Origin: Deltaproteobacteria bacterium
GTDB taxonomy: Bacteria > Myxococcota_A > Polyangia > JAAYKL01
Reading direction: 5' to 3'
Assembly (NCBI GenBank): GCA_016935665.1
Contig: JAFGQN010000064.1
Coordinates: forward strand, 62,001 to 126,000
DNA length: 64,000 nt
Below the pieces are notes generated by a model that saw nothing but the letters and a program-made list of their open reading frames with translations, ran no database searches and was not told where the DNA came from. Positions 44,360 to 52,821 of the stretch are shown here, one piece after another. The position numbers and the translations under genes were made by a program. Position 1 is the first letter of the stretch, and every line of letters starts with the position of its first letter.

Positions 44360-47296
44360 ATGAAAAATTATCAAATAATAATGGGGGTTTTTATGATGTT
44401 ATGGCTGTTATCTGCCGGGTGTTCCGACGACAAAAAGGCGTCCCCCGCAGATACCACCATGGGCACCGGAGATACAACATCTGATTCATTATCGGATACT
44501 GCGGATTCCAGTTCGACAGATACGGTATCTGATACGACCGATAGCGCCACCGAGTCCACGACACCGGGGTTCACACTCGTGAGTATTTTGCCGGCTGCGG
44601 TGAACATTGGTGTACCTCAATCCATCACCTTGCAGGGCACTGGATTTCAAGCGGGAATGACCGTGTCACTCGTTTTGGGGGAAACCGTTTTTGAATTGGG
44701 TGGGGCCACGGTCGATTCGGTGGAATCGGCGTCGGTGACCATTCCCGCAGGCGCTGCCATCAGTCAGGGATTGTACAATGTGGTATTGACGTTGCCGGAT
44801 ACCACAACCGCCACACTGACCGGGGCGCTTACCATCTCCACATTGCCACCGCCGGAAGTCAGCCAGGTGGAACCGGCGCTGGCATGGATGGGGCTCGCCG
44901 ATGACGGTGTCATCTCCGATAAAACAATTCAAATCAGCGGAGCGAATTTTGTAAATACGCCCTGGGTGATTCTGGTGAGTGTGGATAATCCCGATACGTC
45001 TTATCCCGCATCTGAAGTGAATTTCATGGATGAAAACACACTCGTCGCCACCATTCCCTCTGAAACCGCCGCGATTCCTGCGGGCGATTATCATGTGTGG
45101 GTGACCAATCCGGATAGGCTGGCCGGCCAATGGATGCTTTCGGATGGTATCACTCCAGGCGTTTTTGAAATCACCGCCAGTGCACCACCGCAGATTTCCA
45201 GCATTGATCCCGTGCAGAATCCCTTCAACGAGGTATGCGCACCGTTTACCGTAACTGGTCTGCACTTCAATCCGTTATCGACCCTTTCGCTGCTGACTGC
45301 GGATGGCGAAATAGCGTTGAGTGTGACCAGCGCGACAGAAACACAGATTGTTGCCACCATCCCCGCCGATACACTCGAACTGGGACTCTATCCCGTTTTG
45401 GTGGTGAATCCGGACGGTCAATCCGATACATTTTATGCGTTTGAAGCCAAAAGCCCCACGGACGGTCATTTTACCGGTAATTTTGAGCAGCCGGCATCTG
45501 CGTTGAACGTGGCCAGAGAACGTCATGCGGTCACCTTTGGATTTGACATGAACGGCGGCACCTGGCTGTATGCGGCCGGCGGTCTGGATGCACAAAACGG
45601 TGTGTTGGGAAATGTCGAGGCTGCCGCGGTCAACATTTACGGCAACGTCGGCGAATGGCGGTTGCTGGAGCAATGGCAGGATGTGGCAAACCCGCGTGTG
45701 GAAAACAGCTTCATGACCCAAAGAAGTGGACACGCCATGGTCCGTATTCAAAATCGGTTATTTGCCATCGGTGGCAACACCTGGGATACCAGCAGCGTGT
45801 TGAATGCACAAAACGCGGCATTGGACACCATCGAGACAGCAACCATTCTTGGCGAAGAGACGCGGGTGAGCGCTGCAGTTCCCACTCGCACCGCTGATGG
45901 CGCATTGCCCACAGGCACATGGTACTATCGCATTTCTGCTGTTGGCCCATCTGGCGAAGGGTTGCCATCCAACGAAGTTCAGTTGCTCAACAGCGGTGGG
46001 GCATTACAGGTGTGTTTTGAGACGTTGGCCAATGTGGCGTCGTACAATGTATATCGTTCCGTTGCGGCGGACGGACGTCATGGGTCGACCCGGTGGATAA
46101 CGTCGGTGACTGCAGAAGAAGGCGCCACCCAATGCGTTACCGATGACGGGAGCATTGCACCCGCTCCGGGATTCGTTTCCGCAGAAACCAACGCTGGCGG
46201 TACACTGGCGGCAGGTGTGTGGATTTATCGGGTTTCAAGCGTCGTCGATGGCGTGGAATCGGTGGCGGGATATCGGACACCCGTGTCTGTTGATGCGGAG
46301 AATGCGACAGTTGCGTTGCGTTGGTCTCCGGTGGTGGGCGCCACATATAACGTGTATCGCACCAATGCCGCCGCTGCTTCGGTGGCCGGAGACGAAGAGA
46401 CATACCTCGTGGCCGAGGGATTGACAGCTGTGTCGTGGGTGGATGACGGCAGCAACCTGGGCAATGAACTTATCGCAGCACAAAATGGCGTTGCGCCGTT
46501 GCCTGTTGGCTCGCTCTCCAGTTGGCAAACGCTTGCCACCACGTTGAGTACACCACGAGAAGGGGCCGCCGCTGCCGTCGTGGCCACGCAATCCGGTACT
46601 CATATTGTTGTCGCAGGTGGTCGATCGGATGGTGGTCCCGACAATTACCTTAGCAGTGTGGAAATACTGACCGTTCAGACGGATGGATCATTGACGCCCC
46701 CCACTGTGTTTACCGAATCGCTACAAACAGCAAGGGCGTTCCTGAATCTCGCCTCTTCTCAGGGCATGGGAACCAGTCCATTGAACGCGGAGCCCATCGC
46801 CGCCCCGGCAGGCAGTCACATCGTGCTTTTCGCAGTCGCCGGTGATGAATCGTTCTCGTCACCCGCACCCAACGATGGCTTAATGACAATCGAAGCCGCC
46901 ATCCTTGATGCGGACACACTCACACTGGGGGCATGGACAACACAGAACGCCGATCTTTCCGCGGGGCGCACCACATACGCCGGCGGCGCAGCTGTGGTTG
47001 ACAATTATCTCTATGCATTACCCGGTGTCGACAATGAACAGGATGGCGTCGACACCGACGGAACTGATTTTGAGCCCGTGCCGCTCACGTCTTTAAGCAC
47101 CCGTTTCGAAATCGTGGCGTCCGAGCCCATTAGCGCCCCCAGTGCGGATTTTCTTACCGGTTTCATGTCGTCCAACGGTGGATTTGTTGTTCCCAGATCG
47201 TATTACGGCACTGCACGTGTAAACTCACACATTTACATCATCGGCGGTAACGACGGCGCCGGTCCCGTGGATTCCATCGAGAAAATTTCACAGTAA
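44360..47296 (+). CDS. Large surface lipoprotein with IPT/TIG domains and kelch repeats
   Basis: A 978-residue lipoprotein with lipobox LSAGC (Cys21) and a short Asp/Ser/Thr linker to about residue 65. Three IPT/TIG beta-sandwiches follow (FTLVSILPAAVNIGVPQSITLQGTGF, PPEVSQVEPALAWMG, PPQISSIDPVQNPFNEVC). After about 380 come kelch-type blades (RERHAVTFGFDMNGGTWLYAAGGLD, RSGHAMVRIQNRLFAIGGN, ARVNSHIYIIGGNDGAGP). Two fibronectin-III-like modules (GTWYYRISAVGPSGEGLPSNE, AGVWIYRVSSVVDGVESVAG) are inserted between blades. This suggests adhesion or glycan binding at the surface. ATG 44360 has GGAGG 7 bases upstream; the ATG six bases before is too close to it. Confidence 0.85.
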   Translation: MKNYQIIMGVFMMLWLLSAGCSDDKKASPADTTMGTGDTTSDSLSDTADSSSTDTVSDTTDSATESTTPGFTLVSILPAAVNIGVPQSITLQGTGFQAGMTVSLVLGETVFELGGATVDSVESASVTIPAGAAISQGLYNVVLTLPDTTTATLTGALTISTLPPPEVSQVEPALAWMGLADDGVISDKTIQISGANFVNTPWVILVSVDNPDTSYPASEVNFMDENTLVATIPSETAAIPAGDYHVWVTNPDRLAGQWMLSDGITPGVFEITASAPPQISSIDPVQNPFNEVCAPFTVTGLHFNPLSTLSLLTADGEIALSVTSATETQIVATIPADTLELGLYPVLVVNPDGQSDTFYAFEAKSPTDGHFTGNFEQPASALNVARERHAVTFGFDMNGGTWLYAAGGLDAQNGVLGNVEAAAVNIYGNVGEWRLLEQWQDVANPRVENSFMTQRSGHAMVRIQNRLFAIGGNTWDTSSVLNAQNAALDTIETATILGEETRVSAAVPTRTADGALPTGTWYYRISAVGPSGEGLPSNEVQLLNSGGALQVCFETLANVASYNVYRSVAADGRHGSTRWITSVTAEEGATQCVTDDGSIAPAPGFVSAETNAGGTLAAGVWIYRVSSVVDGVESVAGYRTPVSVDAENATVALRWSPVVGATYNVYRTNAAAASVAGDEETYLVAEGLTAVSWVDDGSNLGNELIAAQNGVAPLPVGSLSSWQTLATTLSTPREGAAAAVVATQSGTHIVVAGGRSDGGPDNYLSSVEILTVQTDGSLTPPTVFTESLQTARAFLNLASSQGMGTSPLNAEPIAAPAGSHIVLFAVAGDESFSSPAPNDGLMTIEAAILDADTLTLGAWTTQNADLSAGRTTYAGGAAVVDNYLYALPGVDNEQDGVDTDGTDFEPVPLTSLSTRFEIVASEPISAPSADFLTGFMSSNGGFVVPRSYYGTARVNSHIYIIGGNDGAGPVDSIEKISQ

Positions 47297-47362
47297 ACGG
47301 TGACACCGCGCGTCTGCGCCTCCCTTTGAATACATTCCAGCGTATCCTTCCCAATTCTCCAG

Positions 47363-47920
47363 TTAAGCGGTTTTTTTTAACAACATTGAATACAGCCGGT
47401 GTGACTTCTGTGTTTCCAGAACCTCAAATCCATTTTGTTCAATCGTGGCTCTCGTTTCTTCCACCTGCGGGAGGGACACGTGTCCAAGAGGCTCGGCAAC
47501 ATAAAAGACACCGCCGGGTTTAACTGTGTTTGAGATTTGTTTTATCAGATGGGCGGGATTGCTCGCTTCGTGCACCATGGCGATGGCGAGCGCCACATCC
47601 ACTTTCGTACTCAAATCGTCGGCCCGCAAATTATCCGTTGTACACATCCTGGTTTCGATACGATGCATGACGCCCGCTTTTTTAGCGCGTTTGGTCAACC
47701 GGGTAAGCATTGGCTCCTGACAGTCAATACACACCACTTTTCCAGAATCTCCCGTCAGCCGCGCCGCGGGAAGGCTGAAAAAACCCATGGCGCATCCCAC
47801 GTCCATCACTGTCATCCCATCCCGTACAAATGATTTGAGAATGACATCCGGATTCTGGAACAACTTTCGTACCGGACTTGCCAGCAGATAGCCCACCCAA
47901 ACAGGACAAACTTGACTCAT
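47363..47920 (-). CDS. Class I SAM-dependent methyltransferase
   Basis: A 185-residue methyltransferase. Motif I is VMDVGCAMGFFSLPAA, followed by VVCIDCQEPML, VDVALAIAMVHEASNPAHL and VKPGGVFYVAEPLGHVSLPQVEET. The ATG at 47920 has a strong AAAGGAG 7 bases upstream; reading on to 48001 would run through the operator region. It is divergent from a TetR gene and separated from it by three copies of one palindrome, so it is very probably under that repressor. Substrate unknown; a role in detoxification or resistance is possible. Confidence 0.88.
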   Translation of the reverse strand: MSQVCPVWVGYLLASPVRKLFQNPDVILKSFVRDGMTVMDVGCAMGFFSLPAARLTGDSGKVVCIDCQEPMLTRLTKRAKKAGVMHRIETRMCTTDNLRADDLSTKVDVALAIAMVHEASNPAHLIKQISNTVKPGGVFYVAEPLGHVSLPQVEETRATIEQNGFEVLETQKSHRLYSMLLKKTA

Positions 47921-47961
47921 GACTTTTCTCCTTTTCTGTATTTTTTGCGTCTCAAAAAAAA

Positions 47962-48034
47962 TGAACCGTGTTTCACTTACTGAATATGAACCATGGTTCA
48001 CTTTTTGGTCAAGGAAAAAGTGAACTTTGGTTCA
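47962..48034. promoter_or_regulatory. Three TGAAC-N4-GTTCA operator palindromes
   Basis: TGAACCATGGTTCA at 47987-48000 is a perfect 14-base palindrome. TGAACCGTGTTTCA at 47962-47975 and TGAACTTTGGTTCA at 48021-48034 are close copies. They fill the 175-base gap between the divergent methyltransferase and TetR genes. Three spaced copies of one symmetric site beside a TetR gene fit autoregulation plus control of the neighbour. Binding by this TetR protein is inferred. Confidence 0.75.
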
Positions 48035-48095
48035 TCTTTTAAAAAAAATGTGTAGAATGATCTGGCAGAGCAGAAAGGCAAAGCACAGGTTATTA

Positions 48096-48722
48096 ATGAT
48101 GACAGATTCCGATAAAACAATTGATTCTCCAAAGCAGAAGCGGTCAATGGCAACGCGACATCGCATTTTGGCAGCAGGACTAGAGCTGTTCGCGAAGGAT
48201 GGGTATCACCATACCAGCTCAAAAAAGATCGCCGCCGCCGCCGGTGTGGCCACGGGAACTTTTTATAATCATTTTAAGGATAAGAAAGCGCTGCTTTTGG
48301 CGCTGCATCGGGATCACGTGATTGCGGTGCACGAAGAAATTGAACGCTTTTTTAACCAGTCAGCGTCAATTGCATCGCCTCCGGACAGTCGCCAGATGAT
48401 GCGGGAACTGGTTGAGTTGATATTGCGAACGCACCAGTTTGGGCCTGAGCTGCATAGAGAACTGCATATCCTGTCGTTCACCGATGATGACTTTGCCACA
48501 TCCATGCGAAAAGAGCGCGAGAATTCCCATGGTAAATTGCGACAGGCCCTTTTGCCATTCCGGAATAGAATTCGCGTCGACGATTTTGAAACAGCCAATT
48601 TGCTTGTGGGGATGGTGGTGGAAACGGTGGTTCATTCCATTGTCATGGGGATATCACCACTTGATGCCGACCGCTTATTGCCCGCCCTCACCGACATGCT
48701 GCACCGTTACCTTTTCAATTAA
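48096..48722 (+). CDS. TetR-family transcriptional repressor
   Basis: A 208-residue regulator. The N-terminal helix-turn-helix RILAAGLELFAKDGYHHTSSKKIAAAAGVATGTFYNHFKDKKALLLAL is a clear TetR motif. The C-terminal ligand-binding part is helical (MMRELVELILRTHQFGPELHREL, ANLLVGMVVETVVHSIVMG). Start is ATG 48096 or 48099; the frame further upstream runs into the operator region. It most likely represses itself and the divergent methyltransferase gene. Confidence 0.92.
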   Translation: MMTDSDKTIDSPKQKRSMATRHRILAAGLELFAKDGYHHTSSKKIAAAAGVATGTFYNHFKDKKALLLALHRDHVIAVHEEIERFFNQSASIASPPDSRQMMRELVELILRTHQFGPELHRELHILSFTDDDFATSMRKERENSHGKLRQALLPFRNRIRVDDFETANLLVGMVVETVVHSIVMGISPLDADRLLPALTDMLHRYLFN

Positions 48723-48827
48723 TGTGTCGGGGTCTGATTTCCGAGGTTGGAATACGTTGTTTTGAATGGGAAATGCTGGTACATTGCCGCCTTCAAATTT
48801 TGTTTGAGAAGGGAATGATATCCGGAA

Positions 48828-50024
48828 ATGGGCAAAACCTACACTGAAATAAATGAGAAAATAGCCGCCGGCAAGGCCGTGGTACTGACGGCGGAAGAGA
48901 TAATTGACTACGTAGATAAAAAAGGGCTCGACGCCGCGGCAAAAGAGGTGGATGTGGTCACAACGGCGACGTTTGGCCCCATGTGCTCATCGGGTTGTTT
49001 TTTGAATTTTGGCCATTCCAAACCGAAAATTCGCATCTCTGAGGCCTGGATTTCAGATGTTCCCGCATATTGCGGAATTGCGGCAGTCGATGTGTATCTG
49101 GGCGCCACGCAATTGCGCCACAACGATCCTGCCAATATGTATTACCCCGGGGAGTTTCGCTACGGCGGTGGTCACGTGATTGAAGAGCTGGTGGCCGGTA
49201 AAAAACTGCAGCTGTTCGGATTGTCCTACGGAACAGATGATTATCCCCTTAGAGAAATCCGCACCATGTTCGATATCAATGATCTGAATCAGGCCATTAT
49301 GACCAATCCGCGCAATTGCTATCAGAACTATAATATTGCCGTGAATGCATCGGACAAGCGCATCTACACGTATCTTGGCATCCTCGAACCCAGAATGCGC
49401 AACATGACATACTGTTCCGCCGGGCAGCTGTCCCCATTGCTGAATGACCCGTTTTACGAAACCATTGGAATAGGGACCAGTGTATGGCTCGCGGGGGCCA
49501 GGGGCATCGTGTATGCGGAAGGAACGCAGCATGCGTCAAATGTGATGCGTGGCGACAATGGCGTACCGGAGGAGGGCGCCGGTACATTGGGATTGTCAGG
49601 AAACATGAAGGAGATGATTCCGGAATTTGTGCGTGGTGTTTCGATGAAGGGATACGGAGTATCGCTATCGCTGGGGGTGGGAATACCCATTCCCATTTTA
49701 AATGCGCAGATTCTAAAACGCACAACCGTTCGCGACCGGGAAATCTGGGGCAAAGTGACCGACTATTCCCACGACTATCCGGAAAAAACCGGGCGGATTC
49801 TCGCGCGCTACAATTATGAACAGCTGCGCACCGGGCAGGTGGAGTTAAATGGCCGCAAAGTTGCCGTTAGCAGTATGTCGTCCTATCACAAGGCATTGCA
49901 GGTGGCAGAGCTGTTGAAAGCGGAGATTCAAAGCGGAAAATTCATGTTGTCGGCGCCATCGCAAAAACTGCCGCCGAATCAAAGCATGAAAGGCCTCGAA
50001 CGCAACAACGGAGGTCAAAAATGA
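48828..50024 (+). CDS. Homocysteine biosynthesis protein (COG1900/DUF39)
   Basis: A 398-residue protein of the HcyBio (DUF39) family. It has TTATFGPMCSSGCFLNFGH, with Cys53 and Cys57 in the conserved cysteine region, EAWISDVPAYCGIAAVDVYLGATQ, GGGHVIEELVAGKKLQL, NPRNCYQNYNIAVN and GIGTSVWLAGARGIVYAEGTQH. In anaerobes this family makes homocysteine from aspartate semialdehyde and sulfide without O-acylhomoserine. The CBS domains present in some archaeal members are missing. It overlaps the NIL/ferredoxin gene by four bases and so forms an operon with it and the UPF0280 gene. Confidence 0.9.
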   Translation: MGKTYTEINEKIAAGKAVVLTAEEIIDYVDKKGLDAAAKEVDVVTTATFGPMCSSGCFLNFGHSKPKIRISEAWISDVPAYCGIAAVDVYLGATQLRHNDPANMYYPGEFRYGGGHVIEELVAGKKLQLFGLSYGTDDYPLREIRTMFDINDLNQAIMTNPRNCYQNYNIAVNASDKRIYTYLGILEPRMRNMTYCSAGQLSPLLNDPFYETIGIGTSVWLAGARGIVYAEGTQHASNVMRGDNGVPEEGAGTLGLSGNMKEMIPEFVRGVSMKGYGVSLSLGVGIPIPILNAQILKRTTVRDREIWGKVTDYSHDYPEKTGRILARYNYEQLRTGQVELNGRKVAVSSMSSYHKALQVAELLKAEIQSGKFMLSAPSQKLPPNQSMKGLERNNGGQK

Positions 50025-50434
50025 ATGTATCCAAAAAGGCTTATTTGCATTTTCCCAAAGAAATGACCGACAAGCCGTTTATTTCAACACTCTCAAGGGA
50101 TTTCGATTTGTCGGTGAACATATTTCGCGCCATGGTCACACCGGGACAGGGAGGCTATCTCTCCATCGAAGTGTCTGGTGAGGAAAGCAATGTGGAGCGG
50201 AGTTTTGAATATTTAAAAACGCATCTGGTGGAAATCCACGTGGGTGACGTGGGGTTGATGTGGAACGAAGAGACCTGTACTCACTGCACCAATTGCACCG
50301 TACATTGCCCCCCGGGCGCGCTGCATGTGGCAGATTGGAAAACCCGGCGTGTGTCATTTGATGAGTCCAAATGCATTGAGTGCCTGGCGTGTTTGAGTCA
50401 CTGCCCCTATGGCGTCTGCTCCTCCATATATTGA
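50021..50434 (+). CDS. NIL-domain 4Fe-4S ferredoxin of the homocysteine cluster
   Basis: A 137-residue protein. The N-terminal NIL domain (AYLHFPKEMTDKPFISTLSRDFDLSVNIFRA) is followed by a two-cluster ferredoxin with CTHCTNCTVHCPPGAL and CIECLACLSHCPYGV. In methanogens the partner of COG1900 has the same layout and is needed for homocysteine formation, presumably for electron or sulfur handling. The start overlaps the previous stop (ATGA), which supports joint translation. Confidence 0.92.
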   Translation: MNVSKKAYLHFPKEMTDKPFISTLSRDFDLSVNIFRAMVTPGQGGYLSIEVSGEESNVERSFEYLKTHLVEIHVGDVGLMWNEETCTHCTNCTVHCPPGALHVADWKTRRVSFDESKCIECLACLSHCPYGVCSSIY

Positions 50435-50452
50435 CAATGACTTTTACGATGG

Positions 50453-51202
50453 ATGCTTTCCATGCGCACGTTTCGACGGTTTTCATATAAAGATACCAAT
50501 CTCAGAGTTGCCTGTGATCTGTTTGAACCGCTGATAGATGAAGTGGTCAATCAACGCAAGATGCTCGAAAAATACATTCGCGAACATGGCGCTTTTCGTG
50601 AATCGCTGAGCCCAATAGCGGTATTGGAAAATGCGCCCGATGTTGTGACGCGGATGGCCGCCGCCGCGCAACAGACAGGCGTGGGTCCCATGGCAGCGGT
50701 GGCCGGAACATTGGCGCAGATGGGCGTTGAAAGAGCACTGTATCTGGGCGCCACCGAATCAATCGTTGAAAATGGGGGGGATATGTACATTGCAGCCGCC
50801 TCCCCTGTTACCATTGGGATTCACAGTGGGGATGAAAAGTTTGGAGATGCCCTGGCATTCCGGGTGCCTCCGTCTCGCGTGGCCATTTGTTCATCGTCCA
50901 GTAAAATGGGCCATTCATTGAGTTTTGGAAAATGCAGTCTGGCGACAGTTGTTTCCTCAAATGCATCTTTGGCAGATGCGGCAGCCACCCTCCTTGGGAA
51001 TATTGTTCAATCTGCCGATGACCTGGCTTCCGCGGTTGCGCGGGTTGGCGCCATTGATGGTGTGGACGGTGTGATGGCTATCATGGATGGTCAGATTGGC
51101 CTAAAGGGGAGTCTTCCTGAAATTGTCCGAAATGCGGACTGTGCGACCGATGGTAAAATAACCCGGGACAGACACTCGCTTCATTGGTTGATAGAAAATT
51201 GA
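50453..51202 (+). CDS. UPF0280 (ApbE-like, COG2122) protein
   Basis: A 249-residue protein of the UPF0280 family, distantly related to the ApbE flavin transferases. RTFRRFSYKDTNLRVACD, VTRMAAAAQQTGVGPMAAVAGTLAQ, ESIVENGGDMYIAA and CSSSSKMGHSLSFGKCSLATVVS are typical. It is the third member often found with the COG1900 and NIL-ferredoxin genes; the detailed reaction is not settled. Nineteen bases separate it from the ferredoxin gene. ATG 50453 is used; 50462 is possible. Confidence 0.88.
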   Translation: MLSMRTFRRFSYKDTNLRVACDLFEPLIDEVVNQRKMLEKYIREHGAFRESLSPIAVLENAPDVVTRMAAAAQQTGVGPMAAVAGTLAQMGVERALYLGATESIVENGGDMYIAAASPVTIGIHSGDEKFGDALAFRVPPSRVAICSSSSKMGHSLSFGKCSLATVVSSNASLADAAATLLGNIVQSADDLASAVARVGAIDGVDGVMAIMDGQIGLKGSLPEIVRNADCATDGKITRDRHSLHWLIEN

Positions 51203-51424
51203 TTTAACCCACATCACGTGAAAATTATTTTGGTATAGTCGTTTTGTCTGGATATTTCCATTATGCGCGGCTGCTGATGAATCCAGCAGCCGCGTGCCGT
51301 ACCTCCAGGTTGAAACATAAACTTTTTTGGGGTGGAATCGTTACACAGTGTGAATTCCGGACCGGATAAATCGGTGCGCCGAGATTTATGTGTCGCTGGT
51401 AGTCCGTCATCGAAGGAGAGGAGC

Positions 51425-52537
51425 ATGAAAAGTATCTTTTTTATGTTGGCGCTCGCTCTGATTTTTTGGAATTTCACTGCCTGCAACAGTGATTCAAAAA
51501 AAAACGATAATGGGGATACTGGGACCAGTCCGGAGGACAACAACCCATTTCGGCCAATTGAGCTGGAGAATATGGCGAGGGCGCTGGCAATAGCGGTTGA
51601 GGGGAAAGGAAATCCCGAGAAGGCGTCTATCGCTGTCGTAGCGAATCTACAGTCGGATTTCTGGCATCCCAATCAGATAGGTATCAGTGCAGCGTCCGGC
51701 GAGATTGGTTGCATCGCCATTTTTGATGCGCCATTGAATGGCGAGTTGAGCGAGCAATTGGCGATTTTGCAGAATCGAATTGATAACAAGTATACTGGAA
51801 TGGCGGTGTCTCCAATCGATCCGGCAGGGGGTGAGCCCACATTGGCTGAGGCGGAAGCGCAAGGCATTAGTGTGATTACGTTTGATTCCGAGGCTGTGGC
51901 CAACAGTGTTCGCAAGCTGTATCTGGGTACCATTAATCGCGATGCAGGTCGGCAGGCGGGGATGAAGATGGCCCAGTTGCTGGGAAGCACTGGCAAAGTG
52001 GCCGCTTTTGCCGGAATATTCACCGATGAAAACAACGCATCCGAGCGATACGTCGGTATCCAGGAAGCGCTTGCCACCACGAATGTTGAGTTGCTCCCAC
52101 CGTATGCGGATGATGCGGGTAAGGCGGTGGCCAGACAGAATGTGGAATTGGCCATATCTCAACATCCAGACCTTACAGGAATCATTACTATCTGGTCGTA
52201 TAATGGTCCAGAGGCGGCCAGAGCAGTTGAAGCGCTGGGAAAGACGGGGCAGATAAAAATTGTGGCATTTGACCTTGAGCCCGATACAATTTATCACCTG
52301 GATGCAGGTGTTATCAATGCGGCGGTTGTTCAACGGCCATACTGGATGGGGTACCGGAGTGTTTACATTCTCTATGCAATGAACGTTTTAGGGGCGGATG
52401 CGACGCGAACCCTGTTGGCGCCATGGTTTGAGGAAAGCGGCAATTTTATTATCAATACTGGAACTGATGTAATAACCGGGGAAAATCTCGATGTTTATCG
52501 CGATTATCTTCAAAGTTTGGGAATAAGCAGTTCATAG
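51425..52537 (+). CDS. Orphan sugar-type solute-binding lipoprotein
   Basis: A 370-residue lipoprotein with lipobox NFTAC (Cys20), then a periplasmic binding protein of the ribose/xylose type (Peripla_BP_4): SIAVVANLQSDFWHPNQIGISAASGEIG, YTGMAVSPIDPAGGEPTLAEAEAQGISVITFDSEA, LYLGTINRDAGRQAGMKMAQLL, and GIITIWSYNGPEAARAVEALGK. No ABC permease or ATPase is near, so it either serves a transporter encoded elsewhere or acts as a sensor. GGAGAGGAG lies ahead of the ATG. Confidence 0.9.
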   Translation: MKSIFFMLALALIFWNFTACNSDSKKNDNGDTGTSPEDNNPFRPIELENMARALAIAVEGKGNPEKASIAVVANLQSDFWHPNQIGISAASGEIGCIAIFDAPLNGELSEQLAILQNRIDNKYTGMAVSPIDPAGGEPTLAEAEAQGISVITFDSEAVANSVRKLYLGTINRDAGRQAGMKMAQLLGSTGKVAAFAGIFTDENNASERYVGIQEALATTNVELLPPYADDAGKAVARQNVELAISQHPDLTGIITIWSYNGPEAARAVEALGKTGQIKIVAFDLEPDTIYHLDAGVINAAVVQRPYWMGYRSVYILYAMNVLGADATRTLLAPWFEESGNFIINTGTDVITGENLDVYRDYLQSLGISSS

Positions 52538-52821
52538 TAAACGCGTTTTTGTCGGTCCTCACCGGATGGCGATATCGAGATTCAGTTTAACCGCAGTGTA
52601 CATCATCCTTCTTATTTAAGAAACCATCAATTCCAATTACATACCCGATGATTGTCCAGTTTGTAATTTTACTGATGTCATAAAAAGACCATGTGGGTAA
52701 AAAATCCATCATCAAAATGCTGATTTAATGATATATATTGAGTAATGATCGTAACTGACATCTGTTGCGAAGATGGAAAACGTGTAAGTATTTTGAAATC
52801 GGCATCCCGTTATGTGAAAAA

